Of a stretch of DNA of 64,000 bases, positions 9,998 to 18,036 are shown piece after piece; position 1 is the first letter of the stretch, and each line of letters starts with the position of its first letter. The notes under the pieces were generated by a model that was given only the letters and a program-made list of their open reading frames with translations, made no database searches and had not been told where the DNA came from. This stretch comes from Streptomyces griseoincarnatus (lineage in GTDB: Bacteria > Actinomycetota > Actinomycetes > Streptomycetales > Streptomycetaceae), in contig BMTH01000015.1 in assembly GCA_014649575.1 (NCBI GenBank), positions 62,001-126,000 on the forward strand, given 5' to 3'. The translations under genes were made by a program, and so were the position numbers.

Positions 9998-10771
9998 TCA
10001 GAGCCTCCGGGTGGCCAGGGTCAGCCGGTCGCGGGCGTCGAACAGGGCGTCCTTCACCATCTGTTCGTGGGCGGGGGTGAGCCGGGCCACCGGGACCGAG
10101 CAGCTGATGGCGTCCCGGGCGGGCGTGCGGTAGGGGATCGCCACGCCGAAGCAGCGCAGCCCCAGGGTGTTCTCCTCGCGGTCCACCGCGAAGCCCTGCT
10201 CCCGCACCTGGTGCAGCTCCTCGATGAGCTTCTCCCGGTCGGTGATGGTGTTCTCGGTGAGCGCGGGCAGCGTCTCGGGCAGCATCTTGCGGACCTGCTC
10301 GTCCGTGTACGTGCTCAGCAGCGCCTTGCCCAGCGAGGTCGAGTGCGCGGGCAGCCGGCGCCCGACGCGGGTGAAGGGGCGCAGGTAGTGCTGGGACTGG
10401 CGGGTGGCCAGGTAGACGACGTTGGTGCCGTCGAGACGCGCCAGGTGGATCGTCTCGGTGGTGTCGTCGGAGAGCCGGTCCAGCGTGGGCCGGGCCGCCG
10501 CGACGACCTCGTCGCCGTCGATGTACGAGGTGCCGACCAGCAGTGCCCGCACGCCGATGCCGTAGCGGGTGCCCGTCGCGTCCGTCTCCACCCAGCCGAG
10601 GTCGACGAGCGTGCGCAGCAGCATGTACAGGCTGGACTTGGGGTAGCCGACGGCCTCCTGGACCGCCGCCAGGGAGTGCATCCCGGGGCGTCCGGCGAAG
10701 TATTCGAGCAGTTCAACGGTCCGTACCGCGGACTTGACCTGCGCCCCGCCGCCCGTCTCGCCAGCCGACAT
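9998..10771 (-). CDS. IclR-family transcriptional regulator
   Basis: A protein of 257 residues has an N-terminal winged helix-turn-helix (about residues 13-65, including VGYPKSSLYMLLRTLVDLGW) and a C-terminal IclR effector domain (about 80-250, with HSTSLGKALLS and GFAVDREE). It is divergent from a semialdehyde dehydrogenase gene, with a 20-bp palindrome between the two starts. By family precedent (KdgR-like and other sugar-acid regulators), it probably represses the dehydrogenase and its own operon until a sugar-acid intermediate binds. The nearby pectin enzymes make galacturonate catabolism the most economical guess. The effector is inferred, not seen. Confidence 0.9.
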   Translation of the reverse strand: MSAGETGGGAQVKSAVRTVELLEYFAGRPGMHSLAAVQEAVGYPKSSLYMLLRTLVDLGWVETDATGTRYGIGVRALLVGTSYIDGDEVVAAARPTLDRLSDDTTETIHLARLDGTNVVYLATRQSQHYLRPFTRVGRRLPAHSTSLGKALLSTYTDEQVRKMLPETLPALTENTITDREKLIEELHQVREQGFAVDREENTLGLRCFGVAIPYRTPARDAISCSVPVARLTPAHEQMVKDALFDARDRLTLATRRL

Positions 10772-10832
10772 CGCCCTTGACCCCTTCGTTCGCCGGGAAA
10801 TAGTCTCCTAAGCGCATTCACCCACAGAGACA

Positions 10833-10852
10833 GTGTTCAGTATATCGAACAC
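10833..10852. promoter_or_regulatory. Palindromic operator, probable IclR-regulator site
   Basis: GTGTTC and GAACAC are exact complements separated by eight A/T-rich bases (AGTATATC). The site lies 62 bp upstream of the regulator start and 62 bp upstream of the preferred dehydrogenase start, in an otherwise GC-rich gap. A symmetrical site at the centre of a divergent promoter region is what is expected for an IclR dimer controlling both directions. Confidence 0.7.
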
Positions 10853-10913
10853 CTGCTGGGGGTGACGTACATACTGCGGCATTGCATGCGGCATTCAAGT
10901 GGAGGGACCCGCG

Positions 10914-12443
10914 GTGGCAGCAGCACCAGTCTGGAGTGTCGACCCCCGAACCGGGAAGCAGCGTGAACAGGTTGCGGTGGAGGCCACAGCCCAGGAGGTG
11001 GACGCCGCCGTCCGGGCCGCCGACGAGGCGCGCGAGGCGCTGACCGACCGCACCGTCCGCGCCGCCTTCCTGCGCTCCGCCGCCGACGAACTGGAAGCCG
11101 CCCGCGACCGGCTCGTCGAGGCCGCCGACGCCGAGACCGCGCTCGGCCCGGTCCGCCTCACCGGCGAACTCGCCCGCACCTGCTACCAGCTGCGCGCCTT
11201 CGCCGGCATCGTCGAGGAGGGCGCCTTCCTCGACGTCGTCGTCGACCATCCCGACGACACCGCCACCCCGCCGGTCCCGGACCTGCGCCGCTACAAAATC
11301 CCACTGGGCGTCGTCGCCGTCTACTCGGCGTCCAACTTCCCGTTCGCCTTCTCCGTGGCCGGCGGCGACACCGCGAGCGCGCTCGCGGCCGGCTGCCCCG
11401 TCGTCGTCAAGGCGCACCCCGACCACCCCGCCCTGTCGGAGCTGGTCGCCAAGGTGATCCGCAGGGCCGCGGCCCGGCAGGGTGTGCCCGACGGCGTCCT
11501 CGGCCTGGTGCACGGCTTCGACGCCGGCATCGAGCTGATCCGGCACCCGATGGTCGCGGCCGCCGGCTTCACCGGCTCGGTCCGCGGCGGCCGCGCCCTC
11601 TTCGACGAGGCCGCCGCCCGTCCCGTGCCCATCCCGTTCCACGGCGAACTGGGCTCGCTCAACCCGGTCCTGGTCACCGAGGCCGCCGCCGCCGAGCGCG
11701 GCGAGGCGATCGGCGCGGGGCTGGCCGGATCGATGACGCTGGGCGTGGGCCAGTTCTGCGTGAAGCCGGGCCTCGTCCTGGCCCCGGCCTCCGCGGCAGG
11801 CGACGCCCTGCTGAAGTCCCTCACGGACGCGGTCAGCGACACCGACCCCGGTGTCCTCCTCGACCACCGCATGCGCGACAACTTCCTCGCCGGGGTCACC
11901 GAGCGCGCCCAGCTCCCCGACGTGGCGACCCCGGTGACCGCGGGCGCGGGCGGCGAGCACACCGTCAGCGCCGGCTTCCTCACCGTCCCGGCGGAGCGGC
12001 TGACCCGCGAGGGCGCCTACGACCTGCTGCTGGAGGAGTGCTTCGGGCCCGTCACCGTGGTGGCCCGCTACACGGACGAGGCGGAGGTGCGGGCGGTGCT
12101 GTCCCGGCTCCCGGGCAACCTCACCGCGACCGTGCACCTGTCCTCCGAGGAGGCGGCCGGAGAGGGCCGCGGCGCAGAACTGCTGCGGGAGCTCACGCCG
12201 CTCGCGGGACGCGTCCTGGTGAACGGCTGGCCGACCGGCGTCGCCGTCGCCCCCGCCCAGCACCACGGAGGCCCCTACCCGGCGACCACCTCCACGTCAA
12301 CCTCCGTGGGCGGCACGGCGATCGAACGCTGGCTGCGGCCCGTCGTCTACCAGGGCGCCCCCGAGGCGCTGCTGCCGCCGGAGCTGAAGGACGACAACCC
12401 GCTCGGGCTGCCCCGCCGCTTCAACGGCCGCCTGGAGCGCTGA
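10914..12443 (+). CDS. Aldehyde dehydrogenase (NADP+), alpha-ketoglutaric semialdehyde dehydrogenase type
   Basis: GTG 10914 is preferred because GGAGGG lies seven bases upstream; an in-frame GTG at 10899 would place that site inside the gene. The product has 509 residues, with the aldehyde dehydrogenase fold, the YSASNFPFAFSVAGGDTASALAAG cofactor region, the general base Glu245 (HGELGSLNP) and catalytic Cys282 in GVGQFCVKPG. This subgroup oxidises 2,5-dioxovalerate to 2-oxoglutarate, the last step of oxidative uronate, galactarate and pentose routes. The divergent IclR gene and the palindrome at 10833-10852 suggest induced expression. Together with the pectin enzymes it fits a route from galacturonate to the TCA cycle, though the intermediate enzymes are not in the window. 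Confidence 0.87.
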   Translation: MAAAPVWSVDPRTGKQREQVAVEATAQEVDAAVRAADEAREALTDRTVRAAFLRSAADELEAARDRLVEAADAETALGPVRLTGELARTCYQLRAFAGIVEEGAFLDVVVDHPDDTATPPVPDLRRYKIPLGVVAVYSASNFPFAFSVAGGDTASALAAGCPVVVKAHPDHPALSELVAKVIRRAAARQGVPDGVLGLVHGFDAGIELIRHPMVAAAGFTGSVRGGRALFDEAAARPVPIPFHGELGSLNPVLVTEAAAAERGEAIGAGLAGSMTLGVGQFCVKPGLVLAPASAAGDALLKSLTDAVSDTDPGVLLDHRMRDNFLAGVTERAQLPDVATPVTAGAGGEHTVSAGFLTVPAERLTREGAYDLLLEECFGPVTVVARYTDEAEVRAVLSRLPGNLTATVHLSSEEAAGEGRGAELLRELTPLAGRVLVNGWPTGVAVAPAQHHGGPYPATTSTSTSVGGTAIERWLRPVVYQGAPEALLPPELKDDNPLGLPRRFNGRLER

Positions 12444-12450
12444 CCGCAGC

Positions 12451-13113
12451 TCATCCGCCGGCCGGCTCCAGGCCCGCGTCGCGGGCCAGGAGCGCGGCCT
12501 GCACCCGGTTGTCGCAGTCCAGTTTGGCCAGGATCCGGCTGACGTACGTCTTCACCGTGGCCTCACTCATGTGCAGCCGGGCCCCGGCGTCCGCGTTGGA
12601 CAGCCCCTCCCCGAGGAGCGCCAGCACCTGGAGCTCCCGTTCGGTGAGCCCGGACAGCCGGCGGCGCGCCTCCTCGCCGCGTGCGGTCGCGGCGGGCGAG
12701 GCCAGGGTGTCCACCACGTGCCGGGTGGCGGCCGGGGAGAGGTAGGCGTTGCCGGCCGCCGCCGCGCGGACCGCGTGGATCAGCTCCTGCGGCGCGGAGT
12801 CCTTCAGCAGGAACCCGGCGCCGCCGTGACCCAGCGCCCGCAGCACGTTCTCCCGCTCCCCGAACGTCGTCAGGATCAGCACCCGCACCCGGGGCGCGAC
12901 CCGGCCGATCTCGGCCAGCGCCGTCAGCCCGTCCAGCTCCGGCATCTGGATGTCCAGCAGCGCCACGTCGACGGCGGTGGAGCGGGCGGTCTCCACGGCC
13001 TCCCGGCCGTCCCGCGCCTCGGCCACGACGTCGATGTCGTCGGCCGAGGTGAGGATCATCCTGATGCCGGCCCGGATAAGCGGCTCGTCGTCGGCGACCA
13101 GGACCCGGATCAC
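12451..13113 (-). CDS. NarL/LuxR-type two-component response regulator
   Basis: GTG 13113 is chosen because an AGGAGG site lies four bases upstream and the protein then starts directly with the receiver strand MIRVLVADDE; a longer frame begins at 13167. The 220-residue product has a receiver domain with acidic pocket Asp8-Asp9 and phosphoacceptor Asp54 (LLDIQMPELDG), Thr and Lys switch residues (ILTTFGE, LLKDSAP), and a C-terminal LuxR helix-turn-helix (LTERELQVLALLGEGLSNADAG, MSEATVKTYVSRILAKL). It is downstream of and in the same direction as the sensor kinase gene, 90 bp apart, and is its evident partner. The signal and target genes are not indicated. Confidence 0.92.
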   Translation of the reverse strand: MIRVLVADDEPLIRAGIRMILTSADDIDVVAEARDGREAVETARSTAVDVALLDIQMPELDGLTALAEIGRVAPRVRVLILTTFGERENVLRALGHGGAGFLLKDSAPQELIHAVRAAAAGNAYLSPAATRHVVDTLASPAATARGEEARRRLSGLTERELQVLALLGEGLSNADAGARLHMSEATVKTYVSRILAKLDCDNRVQAALLARDAGLEPAGG

Positions 13114-13203
13114 GCGGCCTCCTGCGCGGTGCGGTGGGACGGGCGGATGGCGGAGCCATGCCATCATGCCCGATCCCGCCGCCGGCCCGGAGCCGGCGGC
13201 CCG

Positions 13204-14937
13204 TCAGACCACGTGCGGATAGGACTCCTTGGCCACCAGCTTCCCGTCGCGGAAGCAGAACCGGTACACGACGTCCTTCTCGTCGTCCACGAAGTGCTCG
13301 CACACCGCGTCCTCGGGCAGCGGCGGGCCCTGCTCCTCGACGCCGTCGGTGAGCAGCGAGTCGCCCTCGGGGAAGTGCTCGCGCAGGTCCGCCTCGGCGT
13401 CGCCGACGCGCGCGTCCTCGTACACGTACGCCGGTATGATCCCCTTCTGCACCTCGTCGATCATCTTGTTCACCCCCCACGCCAGCAGGGCGACGGTGCC
13501 GGCGACGAGGACGACGGAGACGAGGGCGCAGCCCAGGGCGACGTTCTTCTTGCTGCTCATGATGGCGGCGTACTCCTTCGGGTCGGAGCGTTCGATGTCC
13601 GCTCCACCGTCGCCCGCGGCGCCCGCCCCGCTCTGCCCCCGAACGTCGTGTCCCGCGACGACGGACGTCGCGTCCTCGCGGCCGACCGGCGAGGCGCCGT
13701 CGCCGTACGGCAGCACACCGGCGAGCCGGAAGCCGCCGTCGGGGGAGGGGCCGCTGTGCACCATGCCGCCGACCAGCCGGGCCCGTTCACCGAGCCCCGC
13801 CAGCCCCTGGCCGCCGCTGATGGCGGGCGGCGCCGGGGGAGTCCCGTCCGGCACCGGCGCGTTGGCCACCTCCACCACCAGGCTGTCCGGCTCGTAGCGC
13901 AGCTCCACGGTGATCGGGGCGCCCGGCGCGTGCTTGTGCGCGTTGGTGAGGCCCTCCTGGACGATGCGGTACACCGCGTGGTCCGCGGCCGGGGCGAGCG
14001 GCCGCGCATCGCCCCGGCGGCGCAGCTCCACCGGCGCGCCCGCGCCCCGCGACGACGCGACCAGCGCGTCCACCCCGGCGGCGCCCCGGGCGGGCGTCGC
14101 CCCCGCCGCCTCCGGTTCGGGGCCGGGAGCGGGCGTGGTCGGCCCCTCGGTGTCCACCCGGAGGATGCCGACGGCCTCGCGCAGCTCCCGCATCGCCGAC
14201 CTGGCGGCCTCCCGCAGGATGCCCACTCCCTCCCGCTGCCGGCCGCCGAGCTCCGGGTCCACCTCGAGCGCCCCCGCGTGCACCGCGATCAGGGCGAGCT
14301 GGTGGCCGAGGCTGTCGTGCATGTCCTGGGCGATCCGCTGCCGCTCCAGCAGCCGCGCCTGCCGTGCCACCATCGCCTGTTCGCGCACCAGTTGGGTGTT
14401 GTGCCGGCGCAGTGCCTCCAGCAGGTCACGGCGTTGCGCGCGGTACCGGGAGGCGAGCCCCGGAACGACCGCCAGCACCAGGTAGGGGCCCGTGCCCAGG
14501 GCCGCCGCCATCAGCAGCGACAGCTCCAGCGCGTCCTCGGCCCCGTCCCCGAGCAGACCGCCCGCGACGTACAGCACCAGCCCGGCGGCGTACGCGCCGA
14601 CCGCGCGCCAGGGGCGCTTGATGCGACTGCCCGCCGACCAGCTCGCGTACATGAGCAGCGGGCCGGCGCCGAGAACCGAGCCGGCCAGGGCGGCCGAGAC
14701 GACGAGCACGGTGGCGGGCAGCGACCGCCGGACCAGCGAGAGCAGACCGACGAGCAGGGCCACCGCCCAGCCCTTGGCGGTGGATCCGCTCTCCATGGCG
14801 TACATCGGGCCCGCGATGCCCGCCAGCACCAGGAGCAGCACGGTCTCCCCGGCGATCCGGCCCCGCGACCAGGGGGAGGCGGTGGCCGGCCGGGACAGCG
14901 AGCGGCGGGCGGGGCGAGAGGTCTGCGCTGTGTCCAC
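13204..14937 (-). CDS. Sensor histidine kinase (HisKA_3) with in-frame C-terminal membrane/extracytoplasmic extension
   Basis: The frame runs 577 codons from GTG 14937. Residues 1-165 hold four to five membrane segments. The dimerisation/phosphoacceptor block is QRIAQDMHDSLGHQL (His207), and the ATPase domain shows the N-box QEGLTNAHKHA and GGQGLAGLGER. Ordinary NarL-type kinases stop near residue 412. Here the frame continues without a stop through a linker into SSKKNVALG, another membrane segment (468-488) and an 89-residue acidic tail with Cys546 and Cys561. An internal ATG (13560, residue 460) preceded at some distance by GAAGGAG could also start a separate 118-residue protein. No stop codon separates the two, so read-through is unavoidable as written. 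A TAGGGT box six bases before the GTG suggests a leaderless transcript. Confidence 0.8.
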   Translation of the reverse strand: MDTAQTSRPARRSLSRPATASPWSRGRIAGETVLLLVLAGIAGPMYAMESGSTAKGWAVALLVGLLSLVRRSLPATVLVVSAALAGSVLGAGPLLMYASWSAGSRIKRPWRAVGAYAAGLVLYVAGGLLGDGAEDALELSLLMAAALGTGPYLVLAVVPGLASRYRAQRRDLLEALRRHNTQLVREQAMVARQARLLERQRIAQDMHDSLGHQLALIAVHAGALEVDPELGGRQREGVGILREAARSAMRELREAVGILRVDTEGPTTPAPGPEPEAAGATPARGAAGVDALVASSRGAGAPVELRRRGDARPLAPAADHAVYRIVQEGLTNAHKHAPGAPITVELRYEPDSLVVEVANAPVPDGTPPAPPAISGGQGLAGLGERARLVGGMVHSGPSPDGGFRLAGVLPYGDGASPVGREDATSVVAGHDVRGQSGAGAAGDGGADIERSDPKEYAAIMSSKKNVALGCALVSVVLVAGTVALLAWGVNKMIDEVQKGIIPAYVYEDARVGDAEADLREHFPEGDSLLTDGVEEQGPPLPEDAVCEHFVDDEKDVVYRFCFRDGKLVAKESYPHVV

Positions 14938-15321
14938 CCGCCCGACCCTAGGGGCCCGCACCGGGGCGCCGGCATCCTCCCTCCGTAGCGGTCCCGAGCG
15001 ACGAAAGTGAACGGCGTCCGTCAACGTCCGTATCACCACCGGCCGTTGTCTACCGCGACTTCCGAGGACTGCGCCCGCACGGCCCGCCCCGCGACGACGG
15101 CGGAGCCGGCGAGGACCTCCGCCGGCGGCACACCCCACCGACACCGGGAGCACAGCAGTGGACGCGACGGGCCCCTGGGCCGGCCGGCGCTTCACCGTCA
15201 CACGGAAGGCCACCCCGAGGACCGACCGGTACCTCGTCACCGGGGCCGCCCTGGACACCTTCCGGGACCGCTGACCGGGATCCGCCACGCGCGGCGGGCC
15301 CGCTCCTGGGACAATCCCCCC
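14938..15321. other. Intergenic stretch between kinase and DUF1349 gene, with a possible 38-codon frame
   Basis: No recognisable protein domain is encoded in this 384-bp gap between divergent genes. A small frame from GTG 15158 to TGA 15274 encodes 38 residues, including GRRFTVTRKATPRTDRYLV, with no clear ribosome-binding site. It could be a small protein, a remnant or chance. The kinase promoter presumably lies at the left end and the DUF1349 promoter at the right end. Confidence 0.3.
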
Positions 15322-15930
15322 ATGGACCTGGACATACCCGAACTCCCCTTCCCGCTGCGGACCTACGGCCCCGACGGCTCCTGGTCCTACGAGGACGGAG
15401 TCCTCACCGGATGGGCGGGGCCCCGGCAGGACCGCTTCGTGCCGCCCACCGGCGAGTCCCTGGAGTCCGCCGCCGACGCGCCGCGGCTGCTCGGCGCGCC
15501 CGAGGGCGACTTCCAGCTGATCGCCCGGGTCACGGTCGGCTTCGCCGGCTCCTTCGACGCCGGGGTGCTCTACGTCCACGTCGGCGAGCGGGCGTGGGCC
15601 AAGCTGTGCCTGGAGTACTCCCCGGACGTGCCCACCGTCTGCACGGTCGTCACCCGGGGCCACTCCGACGACGCCAACTCCTTCACCGTGGACGGCAAGA
15701 CGGTCTGGCTGCGGGTGAGCCGCACCGGGCGCGCCCTCGCCTTCCACGCCTCGCGCGACGGCAAGCAGTGGATCTTCGTCCGGCTGTTCACCCTCGGCGA
15801 CGAGAAGGAGACGGGAGCGGCCCTGGTCGGGTTCGCGACCCAGTCGCCGATGGGGGAGGGGTGCGTGGTGACCTTCGACCACATCGAGTACCGGCTGCAC
15901 TGGCCGCCGGACCTGCGCGACGGAAGCTGA
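15322..15930 (+). CDS. DUF1349 family protein (concanavalin A-like fold)
   Basis: A protein of 202 residues begins MDLDIPELPFPLRTYGPDG. Its core, with FQLIARVTVGF, GVLYVHVGERAWAKLCLEY and FVRLFTLGD, matches the DUF1349 family, whose members adopt a single beta-sandwich similar to concanavalin A lectins and are often annotated as regulation of enolase 1. There is no signal peptide, so it is probably cytoplasmic. The family has no firmly established biochemical role, although the fold suggests binding of carbohydrate or a related ligand. The start was chosen because the family proteins begin close to this strand; the upstream in-frame sequence is low-complexity and arginine-rich. Confidence 0.85.
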   Translation: MDLDIPELPFPLRTYGPDGSWSYEDGVLTGWAGPRQDRFVPPTGESLESAADAPRLLGAPEGDFQLIARVTVGFAGSFDAGVLYVHVGERAWAKLCLEYSPDVPTVCTVVTRGHSDDANSFTVDGKTVWLRVSRTGRALAFHASRDGKQWIFVRLFTLGDEKETGAALVGFATQSPMGEGCVVTFDHIEYRLHWPPDLRDGS

Positions 15931-16033
15931 GCGAGGTCAGGGGCCCGTCGGGGAATGCCGGCGGATGCTTGAACGTTCATCCGGTCGCGGAGGACGTCTC
16001 CGCAGCCGTGCCGACCCTGGAGAGAGCCCGCCC

Positions 16034-16774
16034 ATGCGCGTCGAGATCTGGAGCGACATCGCCTGCCCCTGGTGCTATGTCGGAAAAGCCCGCTTCGAGA
16101 AGGCGCTGGCCTCCTTCCCGCACCGCGACGGGGTCGAGGTGGTCCACCGCTCCTTCGAGCTCGACCCGGGCCGCGCCAAGGACGACGTCGAGCCCGTGCT
16201 CACGATGCTCACCAAGAAGTACGGCATGAGCCAGGAGCAGGCCGAGGCGGGCGAGGACAACCTGGGCGCCCAGGCCGCCGCCGAGGGGCTGCCCTACCGC
16301 ACCCGGGGCCGCGACCACGGCGGCACCTTCGACATGCACCGCCTGCTGCACTTCGCCCGCGAGCACGGCGGCCAGGAGCGGCTGCTCGACCTGCTCTACC
16401 GGGCCAACTTCGCCGAGGAGCGCTCCCTGTTCGGCGACGACGAGCGGCTCGTCGAACTCGCCGGCGCCGCCGGCCTCGACCCCGAGGCCGCCCGCGCGGT
16501 GCTCGCCGACCCGGAGGCGTACGCCGCCGAGGTCCGCGCCGACGAGCAGGACGCCGCCCGGCTCGGCGCGCGCGGGGTGCCGTTCTTCGTGCTCGACCGG
16601 AAGTACGGCGTCTCCGGCGCCCAGCCCGTCGACGTCTTCACCCGGGCGCTCACCCAGGCCTGGGGCGAGAGGTCCCCGCTGACCCTCGTCGACGGGGGCA
16701 CGGACGCCGAGGCCTGCGGCCCGGACGGCTGCGCGGTGCCCGAGCGGGAGAACAAGCGGGGGCAGAACGCGTAA
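16034..16774 (+). CDS. FrnE-type DsbA-family oxidoreductase
   Basis: A protein of 246 residues starts with MRVEIWSDIACPWCYVGKARF. CPWC is the thioredoxin-fold active-site motif of the FrnE/DsbA-like subgroup. The helical insertion contains the DMHRLLHFAREHG block, and a cis-proline loop is seen at GVPFFVLDRKYGVSGAQP, all family-typical. Near the C-terminus there is another cysteine pair (ACGPDGCAV), which FrnE-like proteins often use as an additional redox or metal site. No signal peptide is present, so it should act in the cytoplasm as a disulfide oxidoreductase or isomerase, possibly in oxidative-stress defence or polyketide-linked redox chemistry. It is likely a single-gene unit. Confidence 0.9.
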   Translation: MRVEIWSDIACPWCYVGKARFEKALASFPHRDGVEVVHRSFELDPGRAKDDVEPVLTMLTKKYGMSQEQAEAGEDNLGAQAAAEGLPYRTRGRDHGGTFDMHRLLHFAREHGGQERLLDLLYRANFAEERSLFGDDERLVELAGAAGLDPEAARAVLADPEAYAAEVRADEQDAARLGARGVPFFVLDRKYGVSGAQPVDVFTRALTQAWGERSPLTLVDGGTDAEACGPDGCAVPERENKRGQNA

Positions 16775-16887
16775 GGGTGGAATGCGCAGGCCGGCGGGTA
16801 CGTACAGCGGACGTATAAGCATTCCTTAGCGGTACCCCGCAGACATATGTGATGGACGGGGGCCCGGAGGGGTCGCAGAGTGGTCCC

Positions 16888-17940
16888 ATGGAGACCTTCG
16901 AGAGCCTCGTCCGTGCCGAGTTCACCCCGAAGAACACCTACCTGAACACCGCGAGCAACGCCCTGCTGCCCGCCCGGGCCGTGGCCGCGCTCGACGCGGC
17001 CGTCCGGCTGCGCGCGGAAGGGCGCCCGCTCGATCCGCTGTTCGCCGACGTCGAGGCGTGCCGTGCCGCGTACGCCCGGCTGGCGGACGTGCCCGCCGAG
17101 CGGGTGGCGGCCGGGGCGACCGTCGCCCTGTTCTCCTCGCTGGTCGCCGCGTCCCTGCCGCCGGGCGCCGACGTCCTCACCGCCGACGACGACTTCACCT
17201 CCGTGCTGAACCCCTTCCACGCGCGCGGCGACCTGAAGGTGCGGTCCGCGCCGCTGGAGGGCCTGGCCGACGCTGTGCGGCCGGGCACCGCGCTGGTCGC
17301 GGTCAGCGCCGCGCAGTCCGCCGACGGCCGGATCGCCGACCTGCCCGCGCTGCGCGAGGCGGCCCGCTCCCAGGGGGCGCGCACCTACGTCGACTTCTCC
17401 CAGGCGGCGGGCTGGCTGCCGGTGGAGGCCGACGCGTACGACTACACCGTCGCCATCACCTTCAAGTGGCTGCTGGGCGTGCACGGCGCGGCCTTCCTCA
17501 CCGTCCCCGAGGACTTCGGCGACCTGGTCCCGGTGCAGGCCGGCTGGACGGCGGGGGAGGACCCGTGGGGCAGCTGCTACGGCCCCGTCGCCGAACTCGC
17601 CCACAGCGCACGGCGGTTCGACTCCACCCCCGCGCTGTTCAGCTACGCGGGCCTGCGGGCGTCCCTCACGCTCCTCGAGGAGCTCGGCGTGGACGCCGTC
17701 CGCGCCCACGACCTCGCCCTCGCCGACCGCTTCCGCGCCGGACTCGCCTCGCTGGGCCATGAGCCCCTGCCCGCGCCCGGCTCGCCCATCGTGTCCGTGC
17801 CGGGGCTGGGGCGGCTTCAGCCGGAGCTGTCGCGGGCGGGCATCGAGGTGTCGAACCGGGCCGGCAACCTGCGGGCGTCGTTCCACCTCTACAACACGGC
17901 CGCCGACGTGGACCGGCTGCTCGACGCGCTGTCCGGCTGA
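16888..17940 (+). CDS. Class V aminotransferase fold PLP enzyme
   Basis: A protein of 350 residues starts at ATG 16888 with METFESLVRAEFTP; an in-frame ATG at 16849 would add a poorly conserved glycine-rich leader. It has the class V pattern: LNTASNALLPARAV near the N-terminus, the TYVDFSQAAGWLPVEADAYDYTV loop where an aspartate contacts the PLP ring, and AITFKWLLGVHGAAFL, where the lysine forms the Schiff base. The C-terminal domain ends with the arginine-containing NLRASFHLYNTAADV. Relatives include isopenicillin-N-epimerase-like and cysteine-desulfurase-like proteins; the true substrate is unknown. The gene is convergent with the ectoine operon and ends at a shared hairpin. Confidence 0.8.
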   Translation: METFESLVRAEFTPKNTYLNTASNALLPARAVAALDAAVRLRAEGRPLDPLFADVEACRAAYARLADVPAERVAAGATVALFSSLVAASLPPGADVLTADDDFTSVLNPFHARGDLKVRSAPLEGLADAVRPGTALVAVSAAQSADGRIADLPALREAARSQGARTYVDFSQAAGWLPVEADAYDYTVAITFKWLLGVHGAAFLTVPEDFGDLVPVQAGWTAGEDPWGSCYGPVAELAHSARRFDSTPALFSYAGLRASLTLLEELGVDAVRAHDLALADRFRAGLASLGHEPLPAPGSPIVSVPGLGRLQPELSRAGIEVSNRAGNLRASFHLYNTAADVDRLLDALSG

Positions 17941-17950
17941 GCGCACGGCA

Positions 17951-17994
17951 GCGGGCCGGTGCCTCCTTGTCCCACACGAGGAGGCCCGGCCCGC
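17951..17994. terminator. Bidirectional terminator between aminotransferase and ectD
   Basis: GCGGGCCGG...CCTCC pairs with GGAGG...CCGGCCCGC across a thirteen-base loop, with a small internal mismatch. It closes both the aminotransferase message and the convergent ectoine operon. Confidence 0.7.
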
Positions 17995-18036
17995 AGTCGG
18001 TGAGGCGGTGCGCACACGTCACCGCCGTACGTGTCC

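Noticed and set aside
13204..13560. Treating the C-terminal segment as a separate 118-codon gene
   Set aside because: Possible through ATG 13560, but the spacing from the GAAGGAG site is long and no stop separates it from the kinase; kept as an extension with the alternative noted.
15158..15274. 38-codon frame as a real gene
   Set aside because: No ribosome-binding site and no recognised relative; reported only as part of the intergenic stretch.
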